From: Bacteriovoracaceae bacterium
GTDB lineage: Bacteria > Bdellovibrionota > Bacteriovoracia > Bacteriovoracales > Bacteriovoracaceae
Length of the DNA: 64,000 bases
Assembly (NCBI GenBank): GCA_018649885.1
Contig: JABIHA010000062.1
Span: forward strand, 1 to 64,000
Reading direction: 5' to 3'
Shown piece by piece: positions 35,125-43,540 of this stretch. The notes beneath the pieces are model-generated. The model was not told where the DNA came from, searched no databases, and saw only the letters and a list, made by a program, of their open reading frames with translations. The first letter of the stretch is position 1. Every line of letters begins with the position of its first letter. A program made the position numbers and the translations under genes.

Positions 35125-36183
35125 TTAGACAGAATCGAGACCTGGAATATAGAGTGGTTTCCAAAAATCTTTGAACTCTTTTGCTGGTTCTGGGCCGAAG
35201 AGATATTGTAAGAACTCTTTAGGTTTGAAGTAATAAACCTTTCTATTGAAATGAGCGGCTACCTGCTCGTCTGTAACTCCTATAATTTCAATTTGTCCCT
35301 CAGAAAATGTGCTAACTATTTCTTTGAAAATATCTGGATTTCCGATTCGGGTCAGGCCCATATATTTAAGAGTCCAATTATCTGGAACATTGCTTGTTTC
35401 ATGATGCCAAACTTTTGCATTTTCAAGCGTTTTTATTAAATCACTTTCATTATCAACACTTCCTACCTCATGGATAATTCCGTCAAGGTCTTGGCCTTTG
35501 CCTAAAAAGAAGTAATCTCTAAGATCACCTTCAGGATCTTTTTTTATGAAGAGGTCTGTTGAAGTAATTGACTCAATTAGCTCCCAATCTTTTTCATCAC
35601 GATCGATAGTGAATAAATGGTCTGAGTGCTTATGATAAATACCTTTTAAAATATCTTTATTTTTTTCATCTAGCTTTTTAAGGCTATGTTTTCTGAAACC
35701 TAGTCTATAGGCTTCTTCTTCGATGTTTTGCCATATACCAAGGCTTTCCATTTGGCCAAAGCTTAAATGAAAATCAAATTTTTCGTACATATCAAAGAGA
35801 TCAGACCACAAAAAGAAAAGCCCAAATTTAGAATGATATTTTTCGAGTACATTTTGAAAAAAGACTTTAAATAGGCCTCTGCCTCTATATTCTTCATCAA
35901 GAGCAATTCCACCTAAAAATATAATGGGATAAGATTTTTCTTTAAAGATCATTTTTTTAGGTAAGAACCCAATATGTCCTATGAGCTTGTCATCTTTAAT
36001 TAAAATTTGGCAATTGTGAAGATTTGACTTGTGCACAAGTGGCAGAAAATCAATCTTATATGAGTATTTGTCTGTGTAATGAAAAGACTTCTCGATCAGT
36101 GATAGAGCATCTTCCACCAGTTCTGGCCGGTGTAAAAGGGTGGTGATTGTGAATGGTTCAACTACTTTTGCCTTGGTCATCAC
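35125..36183 (-). CDS. GNAT-family N-acetyltransferase
   Basis: 352 residues. The acetyl-CoA binding motif appears as IALDEEYRGRGLFKVFF (about 105-121), preceded by the strand pair HIGFLPKKMI. The C-terminal part (about 180-350) is a second, GNAT-like or sterol-carrier-like domain. Enzymes with this double layout (Eis-like) acetylate amines; the substrate is unknown. It is transcribed away from the flagellin genes. Confidence 0.83.
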   Translation of the reverse strand: MMTKAKVVEPFTITTLLHRPELVEDALSLIEKSFHYTDKYSYKIDFLPLVHKSNLHNCQILIKDDKLIGHIGFLPKKMIFKEKSYPIIFLGGIALDEEYRGRGLFKVFFQNVLEKYHSKFGLFFLWSDLFDMYEKFDFHLSFGQMESLGIWQNIEEEAYRLGFRKHSLKKLDEKNKDILKGIYHKHSDHLFTIDRDEKDWELIESITSTDLFIKKDPEGDLRDYFFLGKGQDLDGIIHEVGSVDNESDLIKTLENAKVWHHETSNVPDNWTLKYMGLTRIGNPDIFKEIVSTFSEGQIEIIGVTDEQVAAHFNRKVYYFKPKEFLQYLFGPEPAKEFKDFWKPLYIPGLDSV

Positions 36184-36335
36184 TATCTATATTAATGATT
36201 AATTGGAGATCTATAAAGTAGGTCAAATATGGGTAGGTAAAATTTGCCGTCAGGAAATTGTAGCCTAGCTGTTTAATTAGTTTTCAGTTAGTTAGGAATT
36301 TTTTTGAAAACTGTAAAACTTTTAAGCAGTAATCG

Positions 36336-36362
36336 TAAAGTTTTTTAACACTAGGTCGAATA
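36336..36362 (+). promoter_or_regulatory. FliA (sigma28)-type flagellin promoter
   Basis: TAAAGTTT (36336-36343), an 11-base spacer and GTCGAATA (36355-36362) match the consensus TAAAGTTT-N11-GCCGATAA with a perfect -35 box. It is 99 bases upstream of the first flagellin start, which gives a leader of roughly 90 bases. Confidence 0.75.
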
Positions 36363-36460
36363 GGTTTATGAAGGAGCTTACCCAATAGTCATTTCTATTG
36401 GGTTGGGCCTCCCTGTCTTCACAGGAAGTGATAACAGGTCCTAAATCAAGGAGGAAACTT

Positions 36461-37309
36461 ATGGGACTTCGTATTAATACGAACGTCGCCTCGATTAACG
36501 CTCAGAGGAATTTGCGACTGACGCGTGTATCGATGGACAAAACACTTGAGAAGTTGTCGTCAGGACAACGGATCAACCGAGCAGGAGATGACGCCGCAGG
36601 TCTCGCAATCTCGGAAAACCTTAAGGCCCAGGTCAGGGGTTTGAATCAAGCAGAACGAAATGCACAAGATGGTGTTTCACTGGTTCAAATTGCTGAAGGT
36701 GGTTTATCTGAAATCTCTAACATTCTTATTAGACTTAGAGAACTAGCAGTGCAAGCTGCCTCAGACACTATCGGGCCAACTGAACGAAAGTTCCTCAATG
36801 TTGAATTTGAGCAACAGACTTCAGAAATTGACCGTATCGCCGGATCCACCGAATTCAACAGAGTGCCACTATTAAATGGTACTGGTGCTGTCTTCGACAT
36901 CCAAATTGGTACGAGAAACGATCCTATTAGTGACCGTTTAACGTTTGACGCTTCAAGTGCAGACGTGAATGTGGCCGCATTAGGGTTAAACCTTGCTTCA
37001 GTTGCCGATAAGATTTCTGCACAGAACTCCTTATCCGCCATTGATCAGGCCATTATTTCGGTGTCTGCCATCAGAGCAGATTTTGGTGCCCTCCAAAATC
37101 GATTGCAGTCGACTATTAACAACATCGCAGTGAGCGTTGAAAACTTGTCATCCGCCAATTCAAGAGTCAGGGACACTGACATTGCCGCGGCCACAGCAGA
37201 GCTGACAAAGAACAACATACTCATGAATGCAGGTACCTCGGTCCTTGCGCAAGCGAACCAGTCGACCATGAGTGCTCTGAAACTCATTGATGCTGCTAGT
37301 ACCGCTTAA
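36461..37309 (+). CDS. fliC: Flagellin (first copy)
   Basis: 282 residues from the ATG at 36461, which has AGGAGG eight bases upstream. The protein starts MGLRINTNVASINAQRNL and has the conserved D0/D1 ends only: LSSGQRINRAGDDAAGLAIS at the N-terminus and ATAELTKNNILMNAGTSVLAQAN at the C-terminus. The variable surface domain is absent, so the filament is thin-walled. It is exported by the flagellar type III system and polymerises into the filament. The frame extends 21 codons further upstream, but that part is not flagellin. Confidence 0.96.
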   Translation: MGLRINTNVASINAQRNLRLTRVSMDKTLEKLSSGQRINRAGDDAAGLAISENLKAQVRGLNQAERNAQDGVSLVQIAEGGLSEISNILIRLRELAVQAASDTIGPTERKFLNVEFEQQTSEIDRIAGSTEFNRVPLLNGTGAVFDIQIGTRNDPISDRLTFDASSADVNVAALGLNLASVADKISAQNSLSAIDQAIISVSAIRADFGALQNRLQSTINNIAVSVENLSSANSRVRDTDIAAATAELTKNNILMNAGTSVLAQANQSTMSALKLIDAASTA

Positions 37310-37460
37310 TAAAGTAAGCGATTACTTTTAAGCATTAAGTTGTTCGATCTAACCCATAAGTGGGTCGGACTAGAGTAAAAAATTATCCTGCAACAGCAGT
37401 TGAGTACTTAGGTACTTGGTGCTGATTAGACGTGGGGCTGACTAATGGTTTATCCGTCAG
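37303..37460 (+). other. Series of stem-loops between the two flagellin genes
   Basis: Four hairpins occur in 160 bases: CGCTTA/TAAGCG (37303-37320, overlapping the stop), ACCCA/TGGGT (37352-37365), CAGCA..AGTAC/GTACT..TGCTG (37394-37424) and CTGAC/GTCAG (37438-37460). None has a T-run. They may set mRNA stability or partial readthrough between the genes. Confidence 0.45.
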
Positions 37461-37531
37461 CTTGTGTAAAGAGTTTATTATTAACCAAAGGACAGTAGGT
37501 CCGCTATTACATTAAACATGGAGGTTTATTT

Positions 37532-37549
37532 ATGCTAGACGGAGACTAA
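37532..37549 (+). CDS. Five-codon leader frame before the second flagellin
   Basis: ATG CTA GAC GGA GAC TAA (MLDGD) has a GGAGG seven bases upstream, and its stop is three bases before the flagellin ATG. The GGAG inside it also serves as the ribosome site of the flagellin. This would suit translational coupling, but it is short and could be chance. Confidence 0.3.
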   Translation: MLDGD

Positions 37550-37552
37550 ATT

Positions 37553-38386
37553 ATGGGATTACGAATAAATACAAACGTACAAAGTCTATCGGCTCAACGG
37601 TCGTTAGGACAAACAAGACGTAGACTTGAAGACAATATGAGAAAGCTATCTTCCGGTGAGCGTGTTACGCGCGCAGCAGATGACGCCGCTGGTTTGGCCA
37701 TTAGTGAAAAACTAAAAAGTCAGATCAGGAGTGCTAGACAAGCAAAAAGGAATGCAGGTGATGCGACATCGCTTATACAGGTTGCAGAAGGTTCACTCTC
37801 AGAGATTTCTAGTATTATTATTAGACTCAGAGAACTGTCCATCCAATCTGCCAACGATACGTTATCAGATCAGGAGCGTGCCTTTTCGGACATTGAATTT
37901 CAAAATCTCAAAGATGAGATTGATCGAATTTCAAAAAGCACTCAGTTTAACGACGTCAAACTTTTGGATGGGACAGGAGGTACACTTGATTTTCAAGTTG
38001 GACTCTATAATGACCCCATACTGGATAGATTTCAGTTCGATACAACGGAAAACGATGCTACGCTTGAAAACTTGGCCTTGCCAGTACACACTGTTTCGAC
38101 AAAGTTGGGTGCACAACAGGCACTTGGAACACTCGATAATGCTCTTGTTAAGATTTCAGGAATTAGAGCAAATTTGGGTGCAATTCAAAACAGACTGGCA
38201 TCCACTGTTAACAACTTATCGGTGGTTGATGAAAACCTCTCTGCTGCGAACTCGCGGATTAGAGATGTGGACGTCGCTTCAGAAACGGCTCACTTCACAA
38301 AGAATAACATTCTTATGGAGGCCGGTGTGTCGATATTAGGTCAAGCTAATCAGAAGCCAGGTATGGCTCTAAAACTACTAGGATAA
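37553..38386 (+). CDS. fliC: Flagellin (second copy)
   Basis: 277 residues with the same start MGLRINTNVQSLSAQRSLG and the same conserved ends (LSSGERVTRAADDAAGLAIS; SETAHFTKNNILMEAGVSILGQAN). It too lacks a variable domain. It is diverged from the first copy along its length, so the duplication is not recent. It has no clear FliA box of its own and probably depends on the upstream promoter. It ends at a strong terminator. Confidence 0.96.
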   Translation: MGLRINTNVQSLSAQRSLGQTRRRLEDNMRKLSSGERVTRAADDAAGLAISEKLKSQIRSARQAKRNAGDATSLIQVAEGSLSEISSIIIRLRELSIQSANDTLSDQERAFSDIEFQNLKDEIDRISKSTQFNDVKLLDGTGGTLDFQVGLYNDPILDRFQFDTTENDATLENLALPVHTVSTKLGAQQALGTLDNALVKISGIRANLGAIQNRLASTVNNLSVVDENLSAANSRIRDVDVASETAHFTKNNILMEAGVSILGQANQKPGMALKLLG

Positions 38387-38405
38387 ACCAATTTTATACC
38401 CACGC

Positions 38406-38440
38406 ACCCTTGCTCAAAACTGAGCAAGGGTTCTTTTCTT
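38406..38440 (+). terminator. Rho-independent terminator of the flagellin genes
   Basis: ACCCTTGCTC (38406-38415) pairs with GAGCAAGGGT (38422-38431) around six bases, followed by TCTTTTCTT. Confidence 0.88.
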
Positions 38441-38556
38441 TCCCTCAGTTAAATAAAATTTGTTTAGTACCTATCCTCTTTAAAAGGATGGCGTATAATA
38501 ACATTTTTGTTGGGTAAGGGATAGATCTTGGTAGTATCATATGATACCATCAAGTA

Positions 38557-39522
38557 ATGAGTCCTCCTTTTACTATTTCAAACAAAATTATTAATCTCGT
38601 GTCTCAGATTGTAAGAGAGCTTGGGAAAATTGAAGCTTGCCAATTAGGTACCCCAGACCCTCAACTTAGAAAGCAAAATCGCATAAAGACGATACAAGCA
38701 ACTCTTTCGATTGAAGGTAATACTTTATCATTAGATCAAATGACAGCAGTTCTCGAAGGTAAAAAGGTTTTAGGTCCCCAAAAAGAAATTGTAGAAGTTC
38801 AAAATGCGATAAAGTTATATGACAGAATACAATCGTTTAAACCTTTCGCAGTCAAAGATTTTTTAAAGGCCCATAAATTATTGATGGCATCACTAGTTGC
38901 ATCAGCAGGAAGTTTTCGGAGCAAAAACGTAGGGGTTCTTAAAGGGAGCAAGGTTTCTCATGTTGCTCCAAAACCAAGCTTGGTACCAGAGTTAATCGAA
39001 AAGCTTTTTAACTGGGCCAAGTCTGAAAAGGAACTTCACCCATTAATAAAATCTTGTATTTTTCATTATGAAATTGAGTTTATCCACCCCTTTGAAGATG
39101 GCAATGGGCGGATGGGGAGATTTTGGCAAAGTGTTTTACTTTCTAAGTTTGAGTCTATCTTCCTCTATATCCCAATAGAGTCATTGATAAAAGAAAATCA
39201 AAAAAAATATTATCAAGTATTAGAGCGAAGTGATAAATTAGGTGAGAGTACCATTTTTATTGAGTTCATTTTAGATCTTGTGTTGAATTCATTGAAAGAG
39301 TTTAGCGTTGGAATTAAGGGCGTAACTCTAGATAGTTTCGGGAGACTAAAACAGGCCCGGAATCATTTTGAAGATAATTTATTTTCAAGGAAAGAGTATA
39401 TGACCTTTTTCAAAAATATTTCTTCATCTACTGCCAGTCGTGATTTAAAAGTGGGCGGAGACCGCAAGATCCTTGAAAAGTCAGGTTTAAGAAATCAAAC
39501 AAAGTACAAGTTTAATGAGTAG
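38557..39522 (+). CDS. Fic-domain AMP-transferase-type protein
   Basis: 321 residues. The catalytic loop HPFEDGNGRMGR (from His177) matches HPFx[D/E]GNGRxxR completely. An N-terminal inhibitory helix motif T-x3-E-G is seen at Thr49-Glu53-Gly54 in LSIEGN, as in class II Fic proteins, whose Glu blocks ATP until relieved. A C-terminal winged-helix-like tail (about 255-321) follows. Fic enzymes transfer AMP or other groups to Ser/Thr/Tyr of target proteins. No antitoxin gene is adjacent. The start has no strong ribosome site. Confidence 0.9.
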   Translation: MSPPFTISNKIINLVSQIVRELGKIEACQLGTPDPQLRKQNRIKTIQATLSIEGNTLSLDQMTAVLEGKKVLGPQKEIVEVQNAIKLYDRIQSFKPFAVKDFLKAHKLLMASLVASAGSFRSKNVGVLKGSKVSHVAPKPSLVPELIEKLFNWAKSEKELHPLIKSCIFHYEIEFIHPFEDGNGRMGRFWQSVLLSKFESIFLYIPIESLIKENQKKYYQVLERSDKLGESTIFIEFILDLVLNSLKEFSVGIKGVTLDSFGRLKQARNHFEDNLFSRKEYMTFFKNISSSTASRDLKVGGDRKILEKSGLRNQTKYKFNE

Positions 39523-39555
39523 GAAAAAACATACTTGGAAAATTTGTAAACATAT

Positions 39556-39768
39556 GTGTTGGAGTACGATGGTTATTCAGAAAAAGAGATATTGCTAAGT
39601 ACTATCTTAAAAAGGAGCTAAAAACTCAAAGCAGTTCATGGACAGGTTAAAAATCCGTTAATATATCTTTACAACAAAAATGAATGTATGGATCTATTTT
39701 TAGGATTTGAGCAGTGTCCTGATGCCCTTCAAAAGTATGATATTTTTAGGGGGAAATACTTAGAGTAG
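39556..39768 (+). pseudogene. Possible decayed gene interrupted by one stop codon
   Basis: Read from a GTG at 39556, the frame gives LEYDGYSEKEILLSTILKRS, then one TAA (39619-39621), then in the same frame KLKAVHGQVKNPLIYLYN and on to FRGKYLE with a stop at 39766. The composition on both sides is protein-like. No family recognised; it may be a remnant or chance. Confidence 0.3.
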
Positions 39769-39800
39769 AGATATTTTTTAATAAAATAAATAAGATGCTC

Positions 39801-39827
39801 AACCAAAAGAACCAAAAGAACCAAAAG
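39801..39827 (+). repeat. Three tandem copies of AACCAAAAG
   Basis: A 9-base unit is repeated three times without mismatch in the 450-base gap between the Fic and MgtC genes. The rest of the gap, apart from the frame at 39556-39768, shows nothing I can support. Confidence 0.8.
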
Positions 39828-39973
39828 TACGCCATCCTTTTGCGGATATGAAAATATTGTGTCACGGTTCACTTGCACTCAATTGTGAGCGCTTCTACTT
39901 TGACCTGGACTTGAACCTAGGTTTAGGTCTAGGCAAAAGTCAAAGATTAATTTGTGAAATGGTGCTCAGGACT

Positions 39974-40696
39974 TTAGGTGGAGAAGTAATCCCCATTCTG
40001 GGCCTCTTCACTATCAATATGGTAGTGGATAACTTTTTTAATTTTTTTATCTTGTCTTAGCAAATCAACCATAAATTTAAATTCTTTGGTATTAATTTGA
40101 ATATTTGCCTTTGTGATAACTTCCTTTTCAAGTTTTACATCCCATATATCAAGAATTTCAGCACTCTTTCTGGAAAAATGGCCCTTAATAAGATCAATAT
40201 AAGACCTATCAGAATAGATTTCGAGGTGAAAACATCTAGCAAAATTCATCGCTTTGTATATTGGATCTAAAATTCTAAGAACAAATAAAACTGTGAGGGT
40301 AAAAAGAGTTGCAATTATGGGGTATCCTGCACCTACAGTCATTCCAACAGCTGCTACCATCCAAATTGTCGCAGCTGTGGTTAGACCTGAAACAGAGCCT
40401 TTCCCGTGCATAATTGCGCCCGCCCCCAAAAAGCCAACACCACTAACAATTTGTGCAGCAGTTCTATTGGGATCATTAACACCTCCTTCATAAATAAGAA
40501 GAGAAACAGCAGTGTATAGTGTAGATCCTAGGCATATGAGTATATTAGTTTTTAGACCTGCAGATTTGAGTTTATTTTCTCTGTCTAAGCCGACGAGTGC
40601 TCCCAATATAAAGGAGGTGATCATTTCTAGCCCGAGACCCAAGTATGGGTTCATTTGACCTATCAATTCGATGTCAACTGGTTTTAAGTGAATCAT
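39974..40696 (-). CDS. MgtC/SapB-family membrane protein
   Basis: 240 residues. The hydrophobic N-terminal half holds the family motifs ILGALVGLDRE, LKTNILICLGS and VGFLGAGAIMHGKGSVSGLTTAATIW. A soluble C-terminal domain (about 155-240) is probably ACT-like. MgtC proteins support growth at low magnesium and modulate membrane ATP synthase or transporters. It is monocistronic. Confidence 0.92.
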   Translation of the reverse strand: MIHLKPVDIELIGQMNPYLGLGLEMITSFILGALVGLDRENKLKSAGLKTNILICLGSTLYTAVSLLIYEGGVNDPNRTAAQIVSGVGFLGAGAIMHGKGSVSGLTTAATIWMVAAVGMTVGAGYPIIATLFTLTVLFVLRILDPIYKAMNFARCFHLEIYSDRSYIDLIKGHFSRKSAEILDIWDVKLEKEVITKANIQINTKEFKFMVDLLRQDKKIKKVIHYHIDSEEAQNGDYFST

Positions 40697-40881
40697 TGTT
40701 ACCTCTTAGATACTTATTCGGCTAGATTATTCTTATGAGTAATAATTGCTGTTTAGAATATTGTGAAAGGAAAAAAATTCATTTTTTATAGTTAATAAAA
40801 AATCTCAAGTATTCACTCCTTATTGTTTGATTTCTTAAATGAGATACAATGGAAAGAAACATAGTTACTTCGGATGTTCTT

Positions 40882-42174
40882 ATGAGTTACAAGTTGTTGA
40901 AGCCTCTTTTAATGTTATTTATCCCATTAATTTCTTATGCAAATATAAATGTTCAAAGCTTTCCCTTTTCAGATGCTCACCATCTGTTTTTACTGGAAGA
41001 TGGTCTGCTTGGTAGGAATGGATATTCAAACCCAGGTCAGCTATTTTTTAAATCAAGCTATTCCTTTCTTGATGATCCTCTAATTACTGTTGATGCGCAG
41101 AGATCATCAATTTTAAATAAGGATGTAAAAAGGATTCAGACCCTTCAATTTGGTGGAGGAATTCTCTTTACACGAGTTTTGTATTTTGGAATTGATTCTT
41201 CATATAATTTTGTGGCCTTAAAAAACAAAAGTGATTCATCAATTGGTGACTCCACTGTCTTTATTAAATACCGTGTTTTTAGAAGTGGTGATCATGCTAT
41301 TTCTTTTATTCCCAAAATTGTGTTGCCCACAGGGGATGAGAAAATTTTCACCTCTGATGGACAGTTGGGGGCAGGTTTTTTATTTGCATATGAGCTAGAT
41401 CTAGGAAAATTCGATTTCTTTGCCAATGCAGGGTATTACCAAAACCCAGATGCAACATTTTCAAATATTGACCTCCGAAAAAGGTTGATCTCAGGACTGG
41501 GATTAAGCTTTAACTTCTATCCCAAGTGGAGATTGAATTTTGAATGGAAAGGAGAGTTCGGACTTCCTTTTGAAAAAGACCAAAATCCAGTGGAAGCCTT
41601 GCTGGGGGCAAGACACCAAAGTACAAAGAATATTTCAAGCTATCTTGCTTTTGGAGTGGGGGGGATTGATTTTGCTGGAGAGACAAACACTCATAGCAAT
41701 GACTTTCGCTTTCTTGCGGGAATAAAAATAATCACAGGAGCCAAGGTTGAGGAAAAACCAGGTCAAACTAAAATAGTTACGATCTACACACCAATAGAAA
41801 TACAAAGAGAGATTAGAATATTTCTTCTATCAATTGAAGAGATGGTCAATTTCAAGAAAAATAGCTCTACTATTACCGAGGAAAGTAAAGGCGTCTTAAA
41901 AAAGCTTGCTAAAAGATTTAGCGACTATCTTCAGTATATTGAAAAAATAACCATTGAAGGACATACAGATATGTCAGGACCTCGTGAATTCAATCGAGAG
42001 TTGTCGCTTGAAAGAGCTACATCTGTTAAAGATTATTTTGTATCAGAATATAGTATTAAAGACGAGATATTCGAAGTAATTGGCTACGGAGAAGATCGTC
42101 CGATATTACAAGAATACACCAGTAAAGAAAAAGCAAAGAACCGAAGAGTTCAATTCAATGTGAAATATCGATAA
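40882..42174 (+). CDS. OmpA-family outer-membrane protein
   Basis: 430 residues from the ATG at 40882, where a clean signal peptide ending SYA starts; an in-frame ATG at 40849 would add 11 residues. The N-terminal 270 residues are beta-rich and look like an outer-membrane barrel. The C-terminal OmpA domain binds peptidoglycan: ITIEGHTDMSGPREFNRELSLERA and AKNRRVQF hold the conserved Asp and Arg. It anchors the outer membrane to the wall. It ends two bases before the convergent LamG gene. Confidence 0.9.
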   Translation: MSYKLLKPLLMLFIPLISYANINVQSFPFSDAHHLFLLEDGLLGRNGYSNPGQLFFKSSYSFLDDPLITVDAQRSSILNKDVKRIQTLQFGGGILFTRVLYFGIDSSYNFVALKNKSDSSIGDSTVFIKYRVFRSGDHAISFIPKIVLPTGDEKIFTSDGQLGAGFLFAYELDLGKFDFFANAGYYQNPDATFSNIDLRKRLISGLGLSFNFYPKWRLNFEWKGEFGLPFEKDQNPVEALLGARHQSTKNISSYLAFGVGGIDFAGETNTHSNDFRFLAGIKIITGAKVEEKPGQTKIVTIYTPIEIQREIRIFLLSIEEMVNFKKNSSTITEESKGVLKKLAKRFSDYLQYIEKITIEGHTDMSGPREFNRELSLERATSVKDYFVSEYSIKDEIFEVIGYGEDRPILQEYTSKEKAKNRRVQFNVKYR

Positions 42175-42176
42175 AT

Positions 42177-43298
42177 TTAGGGGACATCAGTCGAAAAATT
42201 TCCGTTGGTAGCAGCCGATGGTGTTCCATCATTTGATCCAATACTATCGCTTACACTATCTTTGTCGTCAGGGCTTTCAAAACGATACCATGAAACGATT
42301 GATCCATTCTTTGAATGAATCTGGAGATCAGTTGGAACTCCGGTTCCATAGATCTCTTCAATAGCAGTTTTATTGAGTGTAGTTTTCCAAATGCTAACCT
42401 CGTCTAGGTTCCCCTTTATAAAACGGTCAGTGCCAGAATACGTCCCTATAAAGGCGCTGAAGGCACCAATGCCAATAAATGAATCAACTCTATTCACAGC
42501 AAGTACTCCATCATAATATAGCTTGAAACGAGTTTGGTTGTAGGCAAGTGCAATATGATGCCAATTACCATCATAGTAATTAGTTGTATGAGAGTATGTT
42601 TGGTAAGCGTCGAGTTCGTCTCTGTAGCCAATGGCCACACCTGTATTTTTGAAATGTATATTAACAGCTGTGCCAGCAGTTAGTGGGTTTTTATGAAAGT
42701 TGATAATTCTTTTATCGTTTTGCTGTTGGGTTGTTTTAAACCAAAAAGAGAGAGTGAATTTGTTATTGGGAATTAGATTTCTGCCATTTCCGAGACCGAT
42801 GTGTTCTGTTCCGGTGAATTCAAAGGATTGTGAATTTGAAAATACTGGAGTCGCTGAAGTCGTGGCCTGAACTTTTATATTGTTACACTCATGCTTGCCT
42901 TCGCTATCCATTATGCGAACAACATATTCATAAGTAGTAGCGGGTGTTAGGGATTTGATTAAGATATTTTTCCTACTACCACCTACAGACCTAACAAATT
43001 CTAAGTCTGTAGTACTTATTGCCTTAAAGATATTGAATTGAGCTACATCAGATGTTTGGTTCCAATTGAGTCGTATGGAGTTCGTCTCAATTTGATCAAT
43101 ACTTTGAAGACCTCTAAATTCCACCTCAGTCGTATTTCCATCTGGGCAGGCGTGATTTCCGCCGACTTCAGAATTTCCATTTTCAGAAATTGGATTTTGA
43201 GTAGACCCAGAATCTTCCTCTTGATTATTTCTGCCACAAGAAAGAGAAAATATGAGAACAAATAGTAGAAAGAAAAATTTTGAAAACCTAGTATGCAT
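42177..43298 (-). CDS. LamG-domain lipoprotein with a fibronectin-like domain
   Basis: 373 residues with a lipoprotein signal (lipobox SLSC, Cys21) and an acidic, Asn-rich linker. A fibronectin type III-like stretch (about 60-145) with SIRLNWNQTSDVAQFNIFK precedes a LamG/concanavalin-like domain (about 165-330) with FTLSFWFKTT, NWHHIALAYNQ and LDEVSIWKTTL. It probably binds glycans or proteins at the cell surface. Confidence 0.88.
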   Translation of the reverse strand: MHTRFSKFFFLLFVLIFSLSCGRNNQEEDSGSTQNPISENGNSEVGGNHACPDGNTTEVEFRGLQSIDQIETNSIRLNWNQTSDVAQFNIFKAISTTDLEFVRSVGGSRKNILIKSLTPATTYEYVVRIMDSEGKHECNNIKVQATTSATPVFSNSQSFEFTGTEHIGLGNGRNLIPNNKFTLSFWFKTTQQQNDKRIINFHKNPLTAGTAVNIHFKNTGVAIGYRDELDAYQTYSHTTNYYDGNWHHIALAYNQTRFKLYYDGVLAVNRVDSFIGIGAFSAFIGTYSGTDRFIKGNLDEVSIWKTTLNKTAIEEIYGTGVPTDLQIHSKNGSIVSWYRFESPDDKDSVSDSIGSNDGTPSAATNGNFSTDVP

Positions 43299-43540
43299 TA
43301 AAATTCCTTTTTTAATGCCAGAAGCACAGCTTTATTTTAGCAAAGTCAGCCGTAAAAAAATACTAACAACACAATTTTTATAGGACTATCTTAGTAGGTG
43401 GTTACTTTTTGGCACCGCGTGAAAGTATTTGTCAGTTAAATTTTATAGGAGAAATGAGTGGTAATGGAGATAATGGTCGGGCCTTTATAGCGCCTATTGA
43501 TGGGCGAGTGGTTAATTTTGCGAGAAAGGAGTTCTCATTT

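Noticed and set aside
36398-36460. Flagellin start 21 codons further upstream
   Set aside because: The extension is not flagellin-like, while the ATG at 36461 has a strong ribosome site and the canonical MGLRINTN start.
39848-40060. 70-codon + strand frame between Fic and mgtC
   Set aside because: It has no ribosome site and its last 87 bases are antisense to the conserved MgtC coding region.
43409-43540. N-terminal extension of the V8-like protease
   Set aside because: It would place 44 residues before a lipoprotein signal that starts cleanly at 43541 with its own ribosome site.
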